DNA from: Luteimonas fraxinea
GTDB lineage: Bacteria; Pseudomonadota; Gammaproteobacteria; Xanthomonadales; Xanthomonadaceae
DNA: 64,000 bases
NCBI RefSeq assembly: GCF_021233355.1
Contig: NZ_CP089507.1
Coordinates: 2,228,501-2,292,500 of the forward strand
Reading direction: 5' to 3'
Every line of letters begins with the position of its first letter. The stretch's first letter is position 1. The translations under genes were made by a program, and so were the position numbers. Positions 39,598 to 48,661 of this stretch are shown here, one piece after another. The notes beneath the pieces are model-generated. The model was not told the origin of the DNA, did no database searches, and saw nothing but the letters and a program-made list of their open reading frames with translations.

Positions 39598-40221
39598 ATG
39601 GCCAAGCTGTACTTCTACTACTCGGCGATGAACGCCGGAAAGACCACCACGCTGCTGCAGAGCGCGCACAACTATCGCGAGCGCGGCATGCGGGTCGCGT
39701 TGTTGACGCCGCGGCTCGACCACCGCGCCGGCGTAGGGCGGGTGGCGTCGCGGATCGGGCTGTCGGCCGATGCGATTGCCTTCGATCGCAACGATGATCT
39801 GCTCGAGCGCATCCGCGCGCTGGTCGATGGCGATGGCAGCCTGCATTGCGTGCTGATCGACGAGGCCCAGTTCCTGTCGCAGGCGCAGGTCTGGCAGCTG
39901 TCGGAAGTCGTCGACGCGCTGCGGATTCCGGTGCTGTGCTACGGCCTGCGCACCGACTTCCGCGGCGAACTGTTCGAGGGTAGCCAGCATCTGCTGGCCT
40001 GGGCCGACGAGCTGACCGAGATCAAGACGATCTGCCACACCGGCAAGAAGGCGACGATGACCGTGCGCGTCGACGAGCAGGGGTATGCCGTGCAGGACGG
40101 CCCGCAGGTCGAGATCGGCGGCAACGAGCGCTACGTGTCGGTGAGCCGGGCGGAGTTCAAGCGCATCGTGCGTGGCGAGGGGCGGATCGAGCCGGTGCAG
40201 CCACCGCTGCCGCTGGTCTGA
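39598..40221 (+). CDS. tdk: Thymidine kinase (type II)
   Basis: 207 residues. Phosphorylates thymidine in the salvage pathway. P-loop [13 protein letters not shown] at about 9-21, VLIDEAQFL (motif B), [15 protein letters not shown] (substrate lasso region) and [15 protein letters not shown] match the family. The C-terminal zinc site of the E. coli enzyme (CHC... C...H) is only partly kept here: CHTGKK has lost one Cys, and SRAEF replaces the Cys-x-x-His pair. This may be a lineage feature. Only about 70 bases after the previous gene. Confidence 0.93.
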   Translation: MAKLYFYYSAMNAGKTTTLLQSAHNYRERGMRVALLTPRLDHRAGVGRVASRIGLSADAIAFDRNDDLLERIRALVDGDGSLHCVLIDEAQFLSQAQVWQLSEVVDALRIPVLCYGLRTDFRGELFEGSQHLLAWADELTEIKTICHTGKKATMTVRVDEQGYAVQDGPQVEIGGNERYVSVSRAEFKRIVRGEGRIEPVQPPLPLV

Positions 40222-40233
40222 TCCGGGCGCGCG

Positions 40234-43053
40234 TCAGCGACGCGCGAGCAACGCGCCGCAGCGTTTACGGGCGGCCTCGATGTCGCGACTGATCGCGCCG
40301 CCTTCCGGCTGCGCGGCGCGGACCTGGGTGGCGAGCACCGCGAGGTCGTTGCGGGCACTCGTGGCGCCCGGCGCAGCGCAGCGCAGGGCTGCGGCATGGG
40401 CACGCGCGATCCAGGCGATCTTGCGCAGTTCGCTGTCATCGGGCGGCGTGCGTGCGAGGCGGTCCAGTCCGGCCAGTGCCTCGACATTGCCGGCGTCCGC
40501 GGCGACGCGATCGCGCGACAGCGCCGCGCGCAATGCGTTGGGATGCTGCGCGCCGTAGGCTTCGGCGGTGATCGTGGCCGCGTCTTCGAGATGACGGGTA
40601 CCGGCGCCCGGTTCGAGTGCCGCTTCCACTTCCCCGAGCATCCGCAGCGTGTCGCCGACCAGCCCGTGCCGCGCGCCGAAACGCGCCTGGCGCAGCGCGA
40701 GGGATTCAAGCAGCAGCGGTTGCGCATCGGCATCCCGGCCGACGGCGTGCAGCACCATCGCATGGTTGAACAGGCCGTCGGCGAGCATCGCGTTGGGGCT
40801 GGTCTGGCGCCAGATGTCGACCGTGCGCGCCAGCGACGCCAGCGCCGCGTCGTCGTCGCCGCGCTCCCAGGCCACGATGCCGAGGCTGTTGTGGATGCGG
40901 GCGACATCGGCATGGCGCGCGCCGAGCCGCGCGACGGTCCAGACCAGTGCATCGCGGAATTCCGCTTCGGCTTCGGCGAAGCGGCCCTGATCGACGTGCA
41001 GGGCCGCCAGCTGGCGACGCGCATCGAGCGTGGACGGATGGCGCGCGCCGTGCAGATCGAGCGCGAGCGACAGCGCCTCGCGGCAGCTCTCTTCGGCCGG
41101 CCGCGTACGGCCATCCGCGCGCAGCAATGCACAGCGCGTGCGCAGCAGCTCGACCGCGAGCGGGTGTCGCGGATCGAGACGTTGGCGCAGGCGTGCGAGG
41201 GCCGCATCGGTGCCGGCCAGCGCCTCGGTGATCTCGCCGGCGGCGCTGTGCAGCGAAGCGAGATCGGCGAGGCTTTCGATCGTGCCGGCTTCATCCGGCA
41301 CCGCGCTGTCGCGACGCAGTGCCAGCGCGCGTCGGAACAGCAGACGCGCGCTGTCGGGCTCGCCGATGTCGCGCCGGCCGCGCCCCAGCTGCGTGTACAG
41401 CTCGGCGGCCTGCCGCGGCAGCAGCTGTTCGCGCTGCAGGGCCAGCGCCTGCAGCGGCTGCATCGATGCGATCGCGTCGCGCGGCCGACCGAGCAGCCGT
41501 AGCGTGCGGCCATGGTCGCTGGCCGATTGCAGGCGCAGACTCGGCGGCGCATCGTCCATGCCGCCGACCACGGCCGACTGGCGTTCCAGCAGTGCCAACG
41601 CCTGATCGTAATCGCCGAGCCCGAGCCGCAACCGTGCGATGACGCCATAGAGTTCGGCGCGCGCAACCGGCTGGTGCGCGAGTTCCGCATCGCCGCGTTG
41701 TACGCCCGCTTCGAGCAGCTGGCGGATGTCGAGTGGCGCGCCGCCGGCCGCGGCGCCCGCCTGTTCGAACAGGCCGACGACGAAATCCTGCATCGCCTGC
41801 GCGCGCGCCGATTCCTCGATCGCCTGGTTGGCCTGCCACGTCACCGCCACCATCGAAGCGACGAGCGAGAGCGCCACCAGCGCCGCACTCGACACTGCCC
41901 AGCGATGCCGGCGCAGATACTTGCCCACGCGATACGACAGCCGTTGCGGGCGCGCGAGGATCGGCTTGCCGTCGCTCCAGCGCCGCAGGTCGAGCGCGAA
42001 GGCCTCGACCGACGCGTAACGATCGGCAGGTTCTTTCTCGAGCGCGCGCAGCACGATGGTGTCGAGGTCGCCAGCGATCGTGCGGGCCATGCGCTTGCGC
42101 TGCGTCGGCTCCACGCCATCGTCGATGCCGCGCAGCAGCGTCTGCGATGGTCGGGGCGGATCGGCATCGAGAATCGCCTGTTCCCACTGCGCATCGCTGG
42201 TGCGCACGGGTTGATAGGGTTTGCGCCCCGACAGCAGTTCGTAGAGCACGACGCCCAGCGAATACACATCGGTCATCGTCGTCACCGGCTCGCCACGGAT
42301 CTGTTCGGGCGCGGCGTAGTGCAGCGTGAAAGCGCGCATGCCGGTGCGCGTGTGTTCCGGCGCCTGACCGGACGTGTCGAGCAGTTTGGCGATGCCGAAA
42401 TCCAGCAGCCGCACATCGTCGAGCGCAGTGACGAGAATGTTCGAAGGTTTGAGGTCGCGGTGCACGATCAGGTTCGTGTGCGCGTGGCTGACTGCATCGC
42501 AGACCTGCAGGAACAGACGGATGCGGTCCGCGACACTCGGCTGGTGTCGCTTGCACCAATCGGTGACCGGCTCGCCATCGATGTAGTCCAGCGCGAGATA
42601 CGGTTGCTGGTCGGTGCTGATGCCGGCATCGAGCAGGCGCGCGATGTGCGGATGTTCCAGCCGCGCGAGGATCTGCCGCTCGCGGGTGAAGCGCAGGCGC
42701 AGGTCGGGATCGGCCAGTCCCGGTCGCAGCAGTTTCAGCGCGACGCGACGTTCGTACAGGCCGTCGGCACGCCGCGCGAGCCACACCTGACCCATCCCGC
42801 CTTCGCCGAGCAGACGTTCGAGTTCGTAGGGGCCGATGTGTCGGCCGGGCAGCATGCCCGATAGCGCGGCGACGATCGGTTCGGCAAGGAAATCCTCGCG
42901 TTCGGCGTCCAGCGTGAGCAGGGCTTCAAGTTCGGCGGCGAAGTCGGGATCGTCCAGGCGTAATGTTGCCAGCGCAGACGCGCGCGCGTCGTCATCGAGT
43001 TCAAGCAACGCATCGAGGGCCGGGGACAGCCGCTGCCAGCGCGCGCTGTCCAT
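40234..43053 (-). CDS. Serine/threonine protein kinase with C-terminal TPR region
   Basis: 939 residues. N-terminal Hanks-type kinase domain (about 75-345) with GEGGMGQVWLAR glycine loop, VALKLL lysine, HRDLKPSNILV catalytic loop and LLDFGIAKLL. A membrane helix is at about 385-405 (RWAVSSAALVALSLVASMVA), then a long TPR-like region of helical repeats (YDQALALLERQSAV, LARTVDIWRQ). Such kinases sense via their periplasmic or C-terminal repeats. It lies right after an ECF sigma gene (nine bases) on the same strand, so the two should form one operon. Confidence 0.93.
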   Translation of the reverse strand: MDSARWQRLSPALDALLELDDDARASALATLRLDDPDFAAELEALLTLDAEREDFLAEPIVAALSGMLPGRHIGPYELERLLGEGGMGQVWLARRADGLYERRVALKLLRPGLADPDLRLRFTRERQILARLEHPHIARLLDAGISTDQQPYLALDYIDGEPVTDWCKRHQPSVADRIRLFLQVCDAVSHAHTNLIVHRDLKPSNILVTALDDVRLLDFGIAKLLDTSGQAPEHTRTGMRAFTLHYAAPEQIRGEPVTTMTDVYSLGVVLYELLSGRKPYQPVRTSDAQWEQAILDADPPRPSQTLLRGIDDGVEPTQRKRMARTIAGDLDTIVLRALEKEPADRYASVEAFALDLRRWSDGKPILARPQRLSYRVGKYLRRHRWAVSSAALVALSLVASMVAVTWQANQAIEESARAQAMQDFVVGLFEQAGAAAGGAPLDIRQLLEAGVQRGDAELAHQPVARAELYGVIARLRLGLGDYDQALALLERQSAVVGGMDDAPPSLRLQSASDHGRTLRLLGRPRDAIASMQPLQALALQREQLLPRQAAELYTQLGRGRRDIGEPDSARLLFRRALALRRDSAVPDEAGTIESLADLASLHSAAGEITEALAGTDAALARLRQRLDPRHPLAVELLRTRCALLRADGRTRPAEESCREALSLALDLHGARHPSTLDARRQLAALHVDQGRFAEAEAEFRDALVWTVARLGARHADVARIHNSLGIVAWERGDDDAALASLARTVDIWRQTSPNAMLADGLFNHAMVLHAVGRDADAQPLLLESLALRQARFGARHGLVGDTLRMLGEVEAALEPGAGTRHLEDAATITAEAYGAQHPNALRAALSRDRVAADAGNVEALAGLDRLARTPPDDSELRKIAWIARAHAAALRCAAPGATSARNDLAVLATQVRAAQPEGGAISRDIEAARKRCGALLARR

Positions 43054-43062
43054 GCGCGGCGC

Positions 43063-43632
43063 TCAGTCTTCCCGCAACGACGCCAGCAGGTACATCCGCG
43101 CCTTCTGCCAGTCGCGGCGGATGCTGCGTTCGGACCGTTCCAGCAGCGCGGCGATTTCCAGCTCCGACAGCCCGGCGAAATACCGCAGCTCCACCACCTG
43201 GGCGAGACGCTTGTCGACCGCAGCCAGACGGGTCAGTGCGATGTCCAGCGCCAGTGTGTCCTCGTCGAGGCGCAGGCCGCTTTCGATGTTCTCCGGCAGC
43301 TCGGTGACGCGATGCAGATCGCCGCCGCGCTTCTGTGCCAGCCGCTGCCGCGCGTAGTCGACGACGACACTGCGCATCGCCGACGCGGCGTAGGCGAAGA
43401 AATGCGCACGGTCGTCGAAACGCGCTTCGTGGCGGCCGATCAGTTTGAGGTAGGCCTCGTGCACCAGGGCGGTCGCATCGAGCGTGTGCCCGTGCTGGCC
43501 GGCGAGCTGGCGCCGGGCCATCTGGTGCAGTTCCTGGTAGAGCGTGGCGAGCACGCGATCGAGCGCGTCGCGATCTCCGCCGCGCGCGGCATCCAGCCAC
43601 TGGGTGATCTCGGCAACCTGACCTTCGCTCAT
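43063..43632 (-). CDS. ECF-family RNA polymerase sigma factor
   Basis: 189 residues: sigma region 2 with LYQELHQMARRQLAGQ and ATALVHEAYLKLI, and region 4 with LAQVVELRYFAGLSELEIAAL and RSERSIRRDWQKARMYL. It belongs to the ECF group that sits beside Ser/Thr kinase genes (TIGR02999-like, from memory). No anti-sigma gene is seen, so the kinase probably controls it or is controlled by it. Start at 43632. Confidence 0.9.
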   Translation of the reverse strand: MSEGQVAEITQWLDAARGGDRDALDRVLATLYQELHQMARRQLAGQHGHTLDATALVHEAYLKLIGRHEARFDDRAHFFAYAASAMRSVVVDYARQRLAQKRGGDLHRVTELPENIESGLRLDEDTLALDIALTRLAAVDKRLAQVVELRYFAGLSELEIAALLERSERSIRRDWQKARMYLLASLRED

Positions 43633-43692
43633 GCCCAGCCCTCGTTCCGCGCCGCGACTATAGCGCTTATCCAGCCGCGGCGCGGCGGGCTT

Positions 43693-44505
43693 TCAGCGCT
43701 GGCAGCGCGGGCACCAGACGGTCGCGCGCTGGCCCACCAGCGCCTGCCGGAGCGGGGTGCCGCAGGCCGGGCAGGGCAGGCCGCCGCGCCCGTAGGCGGA
43801 GAGTTCCTGTTCGAAGTAGCCGGGTGCGCCGTCGGGGCTGATGAAGTCGCGCAGCGTGGTGCCGCCGCGGTTGATCGCGTACGCCAGGATCCGCTTCACT
43901 TCCGCGGCCAGCCGCGCATAGCGTTCGCGCGAGATGCGCCCCGCATCGCGCAGCGGCGAGATGCCGGCGGCGAACAGAGCCTCGGCCGCGTAGATGTTGC
44001 CGACGCCGACGACGATGCGCTGGTCCATCAGGAAGGTTTTCACCGGCGCGCGGCGGCCGCGGCTGGCGAAGAACAGATGGTCGCCGTCGAACACGTCGTC
44101 GAGCGGTTCCGGCCCGAGATCGCGCAGAAGATCGTGCGTTTCGCCGGGCGCCTGCCACAACAGGCAGCCGAACCGGCGCGGATCGTTGAAGCGCAACACC
44201 TGTCCGGAATCGAGCGTCATGTCGACGTGGTCGTGCGTGCGCACCGGGACGTCCGGATCCAGCACGCGCAGACTGCCCGACATGCCCAGATGCAGCAGTG
44301 CGCTGCCGGCATCGGTATCAAGCAGCAGATATTTCGCGCGCCGGCGGATCGCCTCGACGCGCTGGCCGGGCAGCACCGTCGAGACCTCGCCGGCGATCGG
44401 CCAGCGCAGGTCCGGCCGGCGCAGCACGACGCTGCGGATGGTGCGGCCGAGCACGTGCGGCGCCAGGCCGGCGCGGGTGGTTTCGACTTCGGGCAGTTCG
44501 GGCAT
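43693..44505 (-). CDS. mutM: Formamidopyrimidine-DNA glycosylase (MutM/Fpg)
   Basis: 270 residues. Removes oxidised purines (8-oxoguanine) and cleaves at the abasic site. The N-terminal MPELPEVETTRAGL with Pro2/Glu3 as catalytic residues, the KTFLMDQRIVVGVGNIYAAEA helix-two-turn-helix region and the C-terminal zinc finger CPACGTPL...CPRCQR all fit. Lengths are typical. Codes on the opposite strand to adk/mpl; no operon. Confidence 0.96.
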   Translation of the reverse strand: MPELPEVETTRAGLAPHVLGRTIRSVVLRRPDLRWPIAGEVSTVLPGQRVEAIRRRAKYLLLDTDAGSALLHLGMSGSLRVLDPDVPVRTHDHVDMTLDSGQVLRFNDPRRFGCLLWQAPGETHDLLRDLGPEPLDDVFDGDHLFFASRGRRAPVKTFLMDQRIVVGVGNIYAAEALFAAGISPLRDAGRISRERYARLAAEVKRILAYAINRGGTTLRDFISPDGAPGYFEQELSAYGRGGLPCPACGTPLRQALVGQRATVWCPRCQR

Positions 44506-44568
44506 ACGTTCTAGATCGGGCGTGGCCGCGCGGATTCAATCCACGCGGCTGAACGCGAGACGGACCGA

Positions 44569-45825
44569 TCAGCCCGTCCAGCCGGGCAGGCGCTTCGCAA
44601 CCGCAGGCGCATCGATCGTCACGTACTTCGGCAGCCCGTCGCGGCCATACGGCGGCGGCGCTTCGCCCCGGATCAGCGGCTCGAGATAGCGTCGTGCGGC
44701 CGCGGTGATGCCGAAGCCGTCGCGGCGGATGAAACCGGGCGGCATGATCTTCTCGTGGTTGGCCACCTTCTCGAGAGGCGCGGCCTCGATCGTCCAGCGG
44801 TAGGGCGCATCGGACGTGCGCTTGATCGACGGCATCGTCGCGTTACGGCCGGCGAGCGCGAACTGCACCGCCGCACGCCCGACCGCCATCGCCTGGTCGA
44901 CATCGGTCTTCGACGCGACGTGCCGCGCCGAGCGCTGCAGGTAATCGGGCAGCGTCCAGTGCACCTTGTAGCCCAGCGTGTCCTTGACTCGACCGGCGAG
45001 ATGCGAGGCCACGCCGCCGAGCTGGGTGTGGCCGAACGCGTCCTGGCCGCCGCCGGCATCGGCGACGAATCGACCGTCCTTGTCGCGGATGCCTTCGCTG
45101 GCGACGACGACGCACCAGCCCACGCGTTCGACGAGCCGTTGCACCTGGGCGAGGAAGGCGGCCTCGTCGTAGTCGCGTTCCGGGAACAGGATGATTTGCG
45201 GTGCGTCGTCGGGACGCTGCCCGGCCAAGCCCGCGGCCGCGGCCAGCCAGCCGGCGTGCCGGCCCATGGCCTCGTAGACGAACACCTTGGTCGAGGTATC
45301 GGCCATCGCGGCGACGTCGAGCGCGGCTTCGCGTACCGACACCGCGGTGTATTTCGCCGCGGAACCGAAGCCCGGGCAGCAGTCGGTGACGGCGAGATCG
45401 TTGTCGATCGTCTTCGGCACGCCGATGCAGATCAGCGGGTAGTCGAACTGCGCGGCGAGCTGCGAGACCTTGAGCGCGGTGTCGGCCGAATCGTTGCCGC
45501 CGTTGTAGAGGAACCAGCGCACGTCGTGCGCGCGCAGCACCTCGATCAGGCGTTCGTACTTCGCGCGGTCGGCCTCGATCGACTTGAGCTTGTAGCGGCA
45601 CGAGCCGAATGCGCCGCCCGGCGTGTGCGCGAGCGCGCGGACCGTGGCCAGCGGAATCTTCGATGCATCGACCAGATCCTCGCGCAGCGCGCCGAGGATG
45701 CCGTTACGCGCCGCGAGCACCTTGACCCGCCGGCTGCGCGCTTCCTGCAGCACTGCCGAGGCGGTCGCGTTGATGACGGCGGTGACACCGCCGGACTGGG
45801 CGTAGAGCAGGGTTCCGGACGTCAT
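44569..45825 (-). CDS. pfp: 6-phosphofructokinase, PPi-dependent type
   Basis: 418 residues. Starts MTSGTLLYAQSGGVTAVINA and contains LYNGGNDSADTALKVSQ and GVPKTIDNDLAVTDCCPGFG, typical of the pyrophosphate-utilising PFK group in Xanthomonas relatives (GGND in place of the ATP-type GGDG). Catalyses reversible phosphorylation of fructose 6-phosphate at the only committed step of EMP glycolysis. Start at 45825, supported by GGACACGTGCA context only; the longer upstream frame is not coding. Divergent from adk. Confidence 0.85.
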   Translation of the reverse strand: MTSGTLLYAQSGGVTAVINATASAVLQEARSRRVKVLAARNGILGALREDLVDASKIPLATVRALAHTPGGAFGSCRYKLKSIEADRAKYERLIEVLRAHDVRWFLYNGGNDSADTALKVSQLAAQFDYPLICIGVPKTIDNDLAVTDCCPGFGSAAKYTAVSVREAALDVAAMADTSTKVFVYEAMGRHAGWLAAAAGLAGQRPDDAPQIILFPERDYDEAAFLAQVQRLVERVGWCVVVASEGIRDKDGRFVADAGGGQDAFGHTQLGGVASHLAGRVKDTLGYKVHWTLPDYLQRSARHVASKTDVDQAMAVGRAAVQFALAGRNATMPSIKRTSDAPYRWTIEAAPLEKVANHEKIMPPGFIRRDGFGITAAARRYLEPLIRGEAPPPYGRDGLPKYVTIDAPAVAKRLPGWTG

Positions 45826-45947
45826 TGCACGTGTCCTTTCGATGGGCCGTGGCGGGATACGGTAAGCTGGCGCGGCCGTCCGCCGCCGTGTCGTTCGAGT
45901 GTACGTCGGAGCGGTGGCGCGGTCCCCCACAGTTGCAGGAGCGTTCG

Positions 45948-46526
45948 ATGCGTTTGGTTCTTCTCGGTGCGCCCGGTTCGGGCAAGGGCACGCAGGCGGC
46001 GCGGTTGAAGGACCATCTGCAGGTGCCGCACATCTCCACCGGTGATCTGCTGCGCGCCGAAGTGGCCGCCGGCACGCCGCTCGGCCTCGAAGCCAAGGCG
46101 ATCATGGCGCGTGGCGATCTGGTCTCCGACGAAATCCTGCTCGGCATGCTGGAAGACCGGTTCTCCCGCGAAGACACGCAAGCCGGTTTCATCCTCGACG
46201 GCTATCCTCGCAACCTCGCCCAGGCGGCCGCACTCGATGCGCTGCTGGTGAAGCTGGGCACGCCGTTCGATGCCGCCGTGCAGCTGGAAGTGGACAACGA
46301 GCAGATCATCGCGCGCCTCGCCGGCCGCGCGCAGGCCGAGGGCCGCGCCGACGACAGCCCCGAATCCGTGCGTCACCGCCTCAACGTCTACGACCAGCAG
46401 ACCGCGCCGGTGATCGCGTTCTATCGCGAGCACGACCAGCTGACCGTCGTCGACGGCGTGGGCTCGCTCGACGAGGTGTTCGACCGCATCGTCAAGGCGA
46501 TCGGTCGGGAGCAGGCGGCGGCCTGA
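45948..46526 (+). CDS. adk: Adenylate kinase
   Basis: 192 residues. P-loop GAPGSGKGTQAARL at 7-20, ISTGDLLRAEV and ILDGYPRNLAQA (NMP-binding) and RAQAEGRADDSPESVRHRL for the LID. The LID is the short form without the zinc-binding insertion, giving about 20-25 fewer residues than E. coli Adk. Interconverts ATP+AMP and 2 ADP. GGAG lies upstream of the ATG. Confidence 0.95.
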   Translation: MRLVLLGAPGSGKGTQAARLKDHLQVPHISTGDLLRAEVAAGTPLGLEAKAIMARGDLVSDEILLGMLEDRFSREDTQAGFILDGYPRNLAQAAALDALLVKLGTPFDAAVQLEVDNEQIIARLAGRAQAEGRADDSPESVRHRLNVYDQQTAPVIAFYREHDQLTVVDGVGSLDEVFDRIVKAIGREQAAA

Positions 46527-46581
46527 TCGTCGCGCAGCGGCGGCATGGCCCAGGCGTGTCCTGCGAGCGTGCCGATCGCGT

Positions 46582-46616
46582 CCCTCACCCCATCCCCTCT
46601 CCCCGAGGGAGAGGGG
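46582..46616. repeat. Dispersed hairpin repeat, copy 1 (adk-mpl gap)
   Basis: CCCTCACCC leader followed by a perfect 10-bp stem CCCCTCTCCC / GGGAGAGGGG (46594-46616, loop CGA). A second copy of the family is at 53413-53459. Such short REP-like palindromes occur in many copies in xanthomonad genomes (from memory). Confidence 0.75.
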
Positions 46617-46677
46617 TAAAGATGTTAGGCATACATGACTTCGTCGCACGTCTTCTGATCGTCCAGGACCCGGCTTC

Positions 46678-48036
46678 GTGAAACTTCATATCTTGGGCAT
46701 CGCCGGCACCTTCATGGGCGGTGTCGCCGCGCTCGCGCGCGAACTGGGCCACACGGTCGAAGGCAGCGACCAGGCGGTGTATCCGCCGATGTCGACCCAG
46801 CTCGAGACGCTGGGCATCACCCTGCACCAGGGCTACGACCCGGCGCACATCGGCGCCGACGTCGATCAGATCGTGGTCGGCAACGCGCTCTCGCGCGGCA
46901 ATCCCGCGGTGGAAGCGGTGCTTGATGCCGGACGTGCGTACACCTCCGGCGCCGAGTGGCTGCGCGACAACGTGCTGCCCGGCCGCGAAGTGCTCGCCGT
47001 TGCCGGCACCCACGGCAAGACCACGACGACGACGATCCTGTCGTATCTGCTCGAAGCCGCCGGCCGCGCGCCGGGTTTCCTGATTGGTGGCGTGGCCGAG
47101 GACTTCGGCGTGTCGGCACGCATCGGCAGCGGACGCGAGTTCGTTGTGGAGGCAGACGAGTACGACACCGCCTTCTTCGACAAGCGCAGCAAGTTCGTCC
47201 ACTACCGGCCGACGGTGGCGATCCTCAACAACCTCGAGTTCGACCACGCCGACATCTTTCCCGATGTCGCCGCGATCCAGCGCCAGTTCCACCATCTGGT
47301 GCGCACTGTACCGGCGCGCGGACGTTTGATCGTCAATGGCCACGACGCGCGTCTGACCGAAGTGCTGGCGATGGGCTGCTGGACGCCGGTCGAGCGCTTC
47401 GGTTTCGATGCTGCGTTCGAATGGTGCGCGGTGAAGCGCAGCGACGACGGCAGCGTGTTCGAAGTCCTGCGCGGTGGCGTGTCGGTCGGCACGGTCGAGT
47501 GGCCGCTGCTCGGCGACCACAACGTGCTCAACGCACTCGCCGCGCTCGCGGCCTGCGCGGCGGTCGGCGTCGACATCGCGGCACTGTTGCCGGCGCTCGC
47601 GGCGTTCCGCAGCGTCAAGCGGCGGATGGAAGTGCTGGGCACCGCGGGCGACATCACCGTCTACGACGACTTCGCCCATCACCCGACCGCCATCGCGACC
47701 ACGCTCGCCGGACTGCGGGCGAGAGTCGGTGATGCGCGCATCCTCGTGGCGATGGAGCCGCGCAGCAATTCGATGCGTCTGGGCGCACACGCCGATGCGC
47801 TGGCGCCGTCACTCGATCTCGCCGATGTGGTCGTGTTCCTGCATCGCCCGGAACTGGCTTGGGATGCCGGCGCGGTCGTGTCCGCCGTGCGCGGCGACGC
47901 GCGCGCCGTGGCCGATGTCGATGCGCTGCTGGCCGATCTCGCCACGCGCGTGCGGCCTGGCGACCATGTGGTCTTCATGTCCAACGGCGGCTTCGACGGC
48001 GCGCCGCGCCGCTTCGCACAGCGTCTGCGCGACTGA
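46678..48036 (+). CDS. mpl: UDP-MurNAc:tripeptide ligase Mpl (peptidoglycan recycling)
   Basis: 452 residues, GTG start at 46678. Mpl ligates the recycled L-Ala-gamma-D-Glu-mDAP tripeptide to UDP-MurNAc. N-terminal KLHILGIAGTFMGGVAALAR; ATP-binding loop VAGTHGKTTTTTILSYLLE; FVVEADEYDTAFFDKRSKF and NLEFDHADIF in the central domain; C-terminal VYDDFAHHPTAIATTLAGLR. All match the Mpl branch. A GTG start fits both the family N-terminus and the lack of a nearby ATG. Confidence 0.95.
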   Translation: MKLHILGIAGTFMGGVAALARELGHTVEGSDQAVYPPMSTQLETLGITLHQGYDPAHIGADVDQIVVGNALSRGNPAVEAVLDAGRAYTSGAEWLRDNVLPGREVLAVAGTHGKTTTTTILSYLLEAAGRAPGFLIGGVAEDFGVSARIGSGREFVVEADEYDTAFFDKRSKFVHYRPTVAILNNLEFDHADIFPDVAAIQRQFHHLVRTVPARGRLIVNGHDARLTEVLAMGCWTPVERFGFDAAFEWCAVKRSDDGSVFEVLRGGVSVGTVEWPLLGDHNVLNALAALAACAAVGVDIAALLPALAAFRSVKRRMEVLGTAGDITVYDDFAHHPTAIATTLAGLRARVGDARILVAMEPRSNSMRLGAHADALAPSLDLADVVVFLHRPELAWDAGAVVSAVRGDARAVADVDALLADLATRVRPGDHVVFMSNGGFDGAPRRFAQRLRD

Positions 48037-48067
48037 GGTTTCGCATCGGCCTGCGTACACTGGGCGC

Positions 48068-48661
48068 ATGCAAGACGACACCTCACTGCCGCTGTTCCCG
48101 CTACGCACCGTGCTGGTGCCCGGCGCCGCGCTGGGCCTGCGCGTGTTCGAGCCGCGCTATCTCGATCTCGTCCGCGAATGCGGACGCCGCGGCAGTGGAT
48201 TCGGCATCTGCCTGATCCTCGACGGCGACGAAGCCGGCGCGCCGGCGACGCCGGCCGGGGTCGGCACCGAGGCGCGCATCGAGGATTTCGACACCGGGCC
48301 TGATGGCCTGCTGACGCTGCGCGTGCGCGGCGCGCGCCGATTCCACGTGCGCCGCACGCGGGTGCGCGACAGCGGCCTGATCATCGCCGATGTCGACTGG
48401 TGCGCCGCCGATCCTTCGATCGATCTGCAGCCCGAACATGCGCTGCTCGGCGTGGTGCTGCGCAAGATCCTCGAACACATCGACGGCGCCGACCAGGCAT
48501 TCCCGGAACCGCATTTCGACGATGCGGCCTGGGTCGGCTGGCGACTCGCGGAACTGCTGCCGCTCGAGCAGCCGCATCGCCAGCAGCTGCTGCAGCTGGA
48601 CGATCCGGACGAGCGGCTGGAAACCCTGTTACGGCTGGTCGACGTCGTCGACGACGAGTGA
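48068..48661 (+). CDS. LON-domain (Lon N-terminal-like) protein
   Basis: 197 residues starting MQDDTSLPLFPLRTVLVPGA and containing LRVFEPRYLDLVRECG and GLLTLRVRGARRFHVRR, the substrate-binding LON domain without the protease part. Similar small LON proteins occur in many bacteria with unknown role. The last 33 bases overlap the convergent DedA/PAP2 gene. Confidence 0.9.
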   Translation: MQDDTSLPLFPLRTVLVPGAALGLRVFEPRYLDLVRECGRRGSGFGICLILDGDEAGAPATPAGVGTEARIEDFDTGPDGLLTLRVRGARRFHVRRTRVRDSGLIIADVDWCAADPSIDLQPEHALLGVVLRKILEHIDGADQAFPEPHFDDAAWVGWRLAELLPLEQPHRQQLLQLDDPDERLETLLRLVDVVDDE

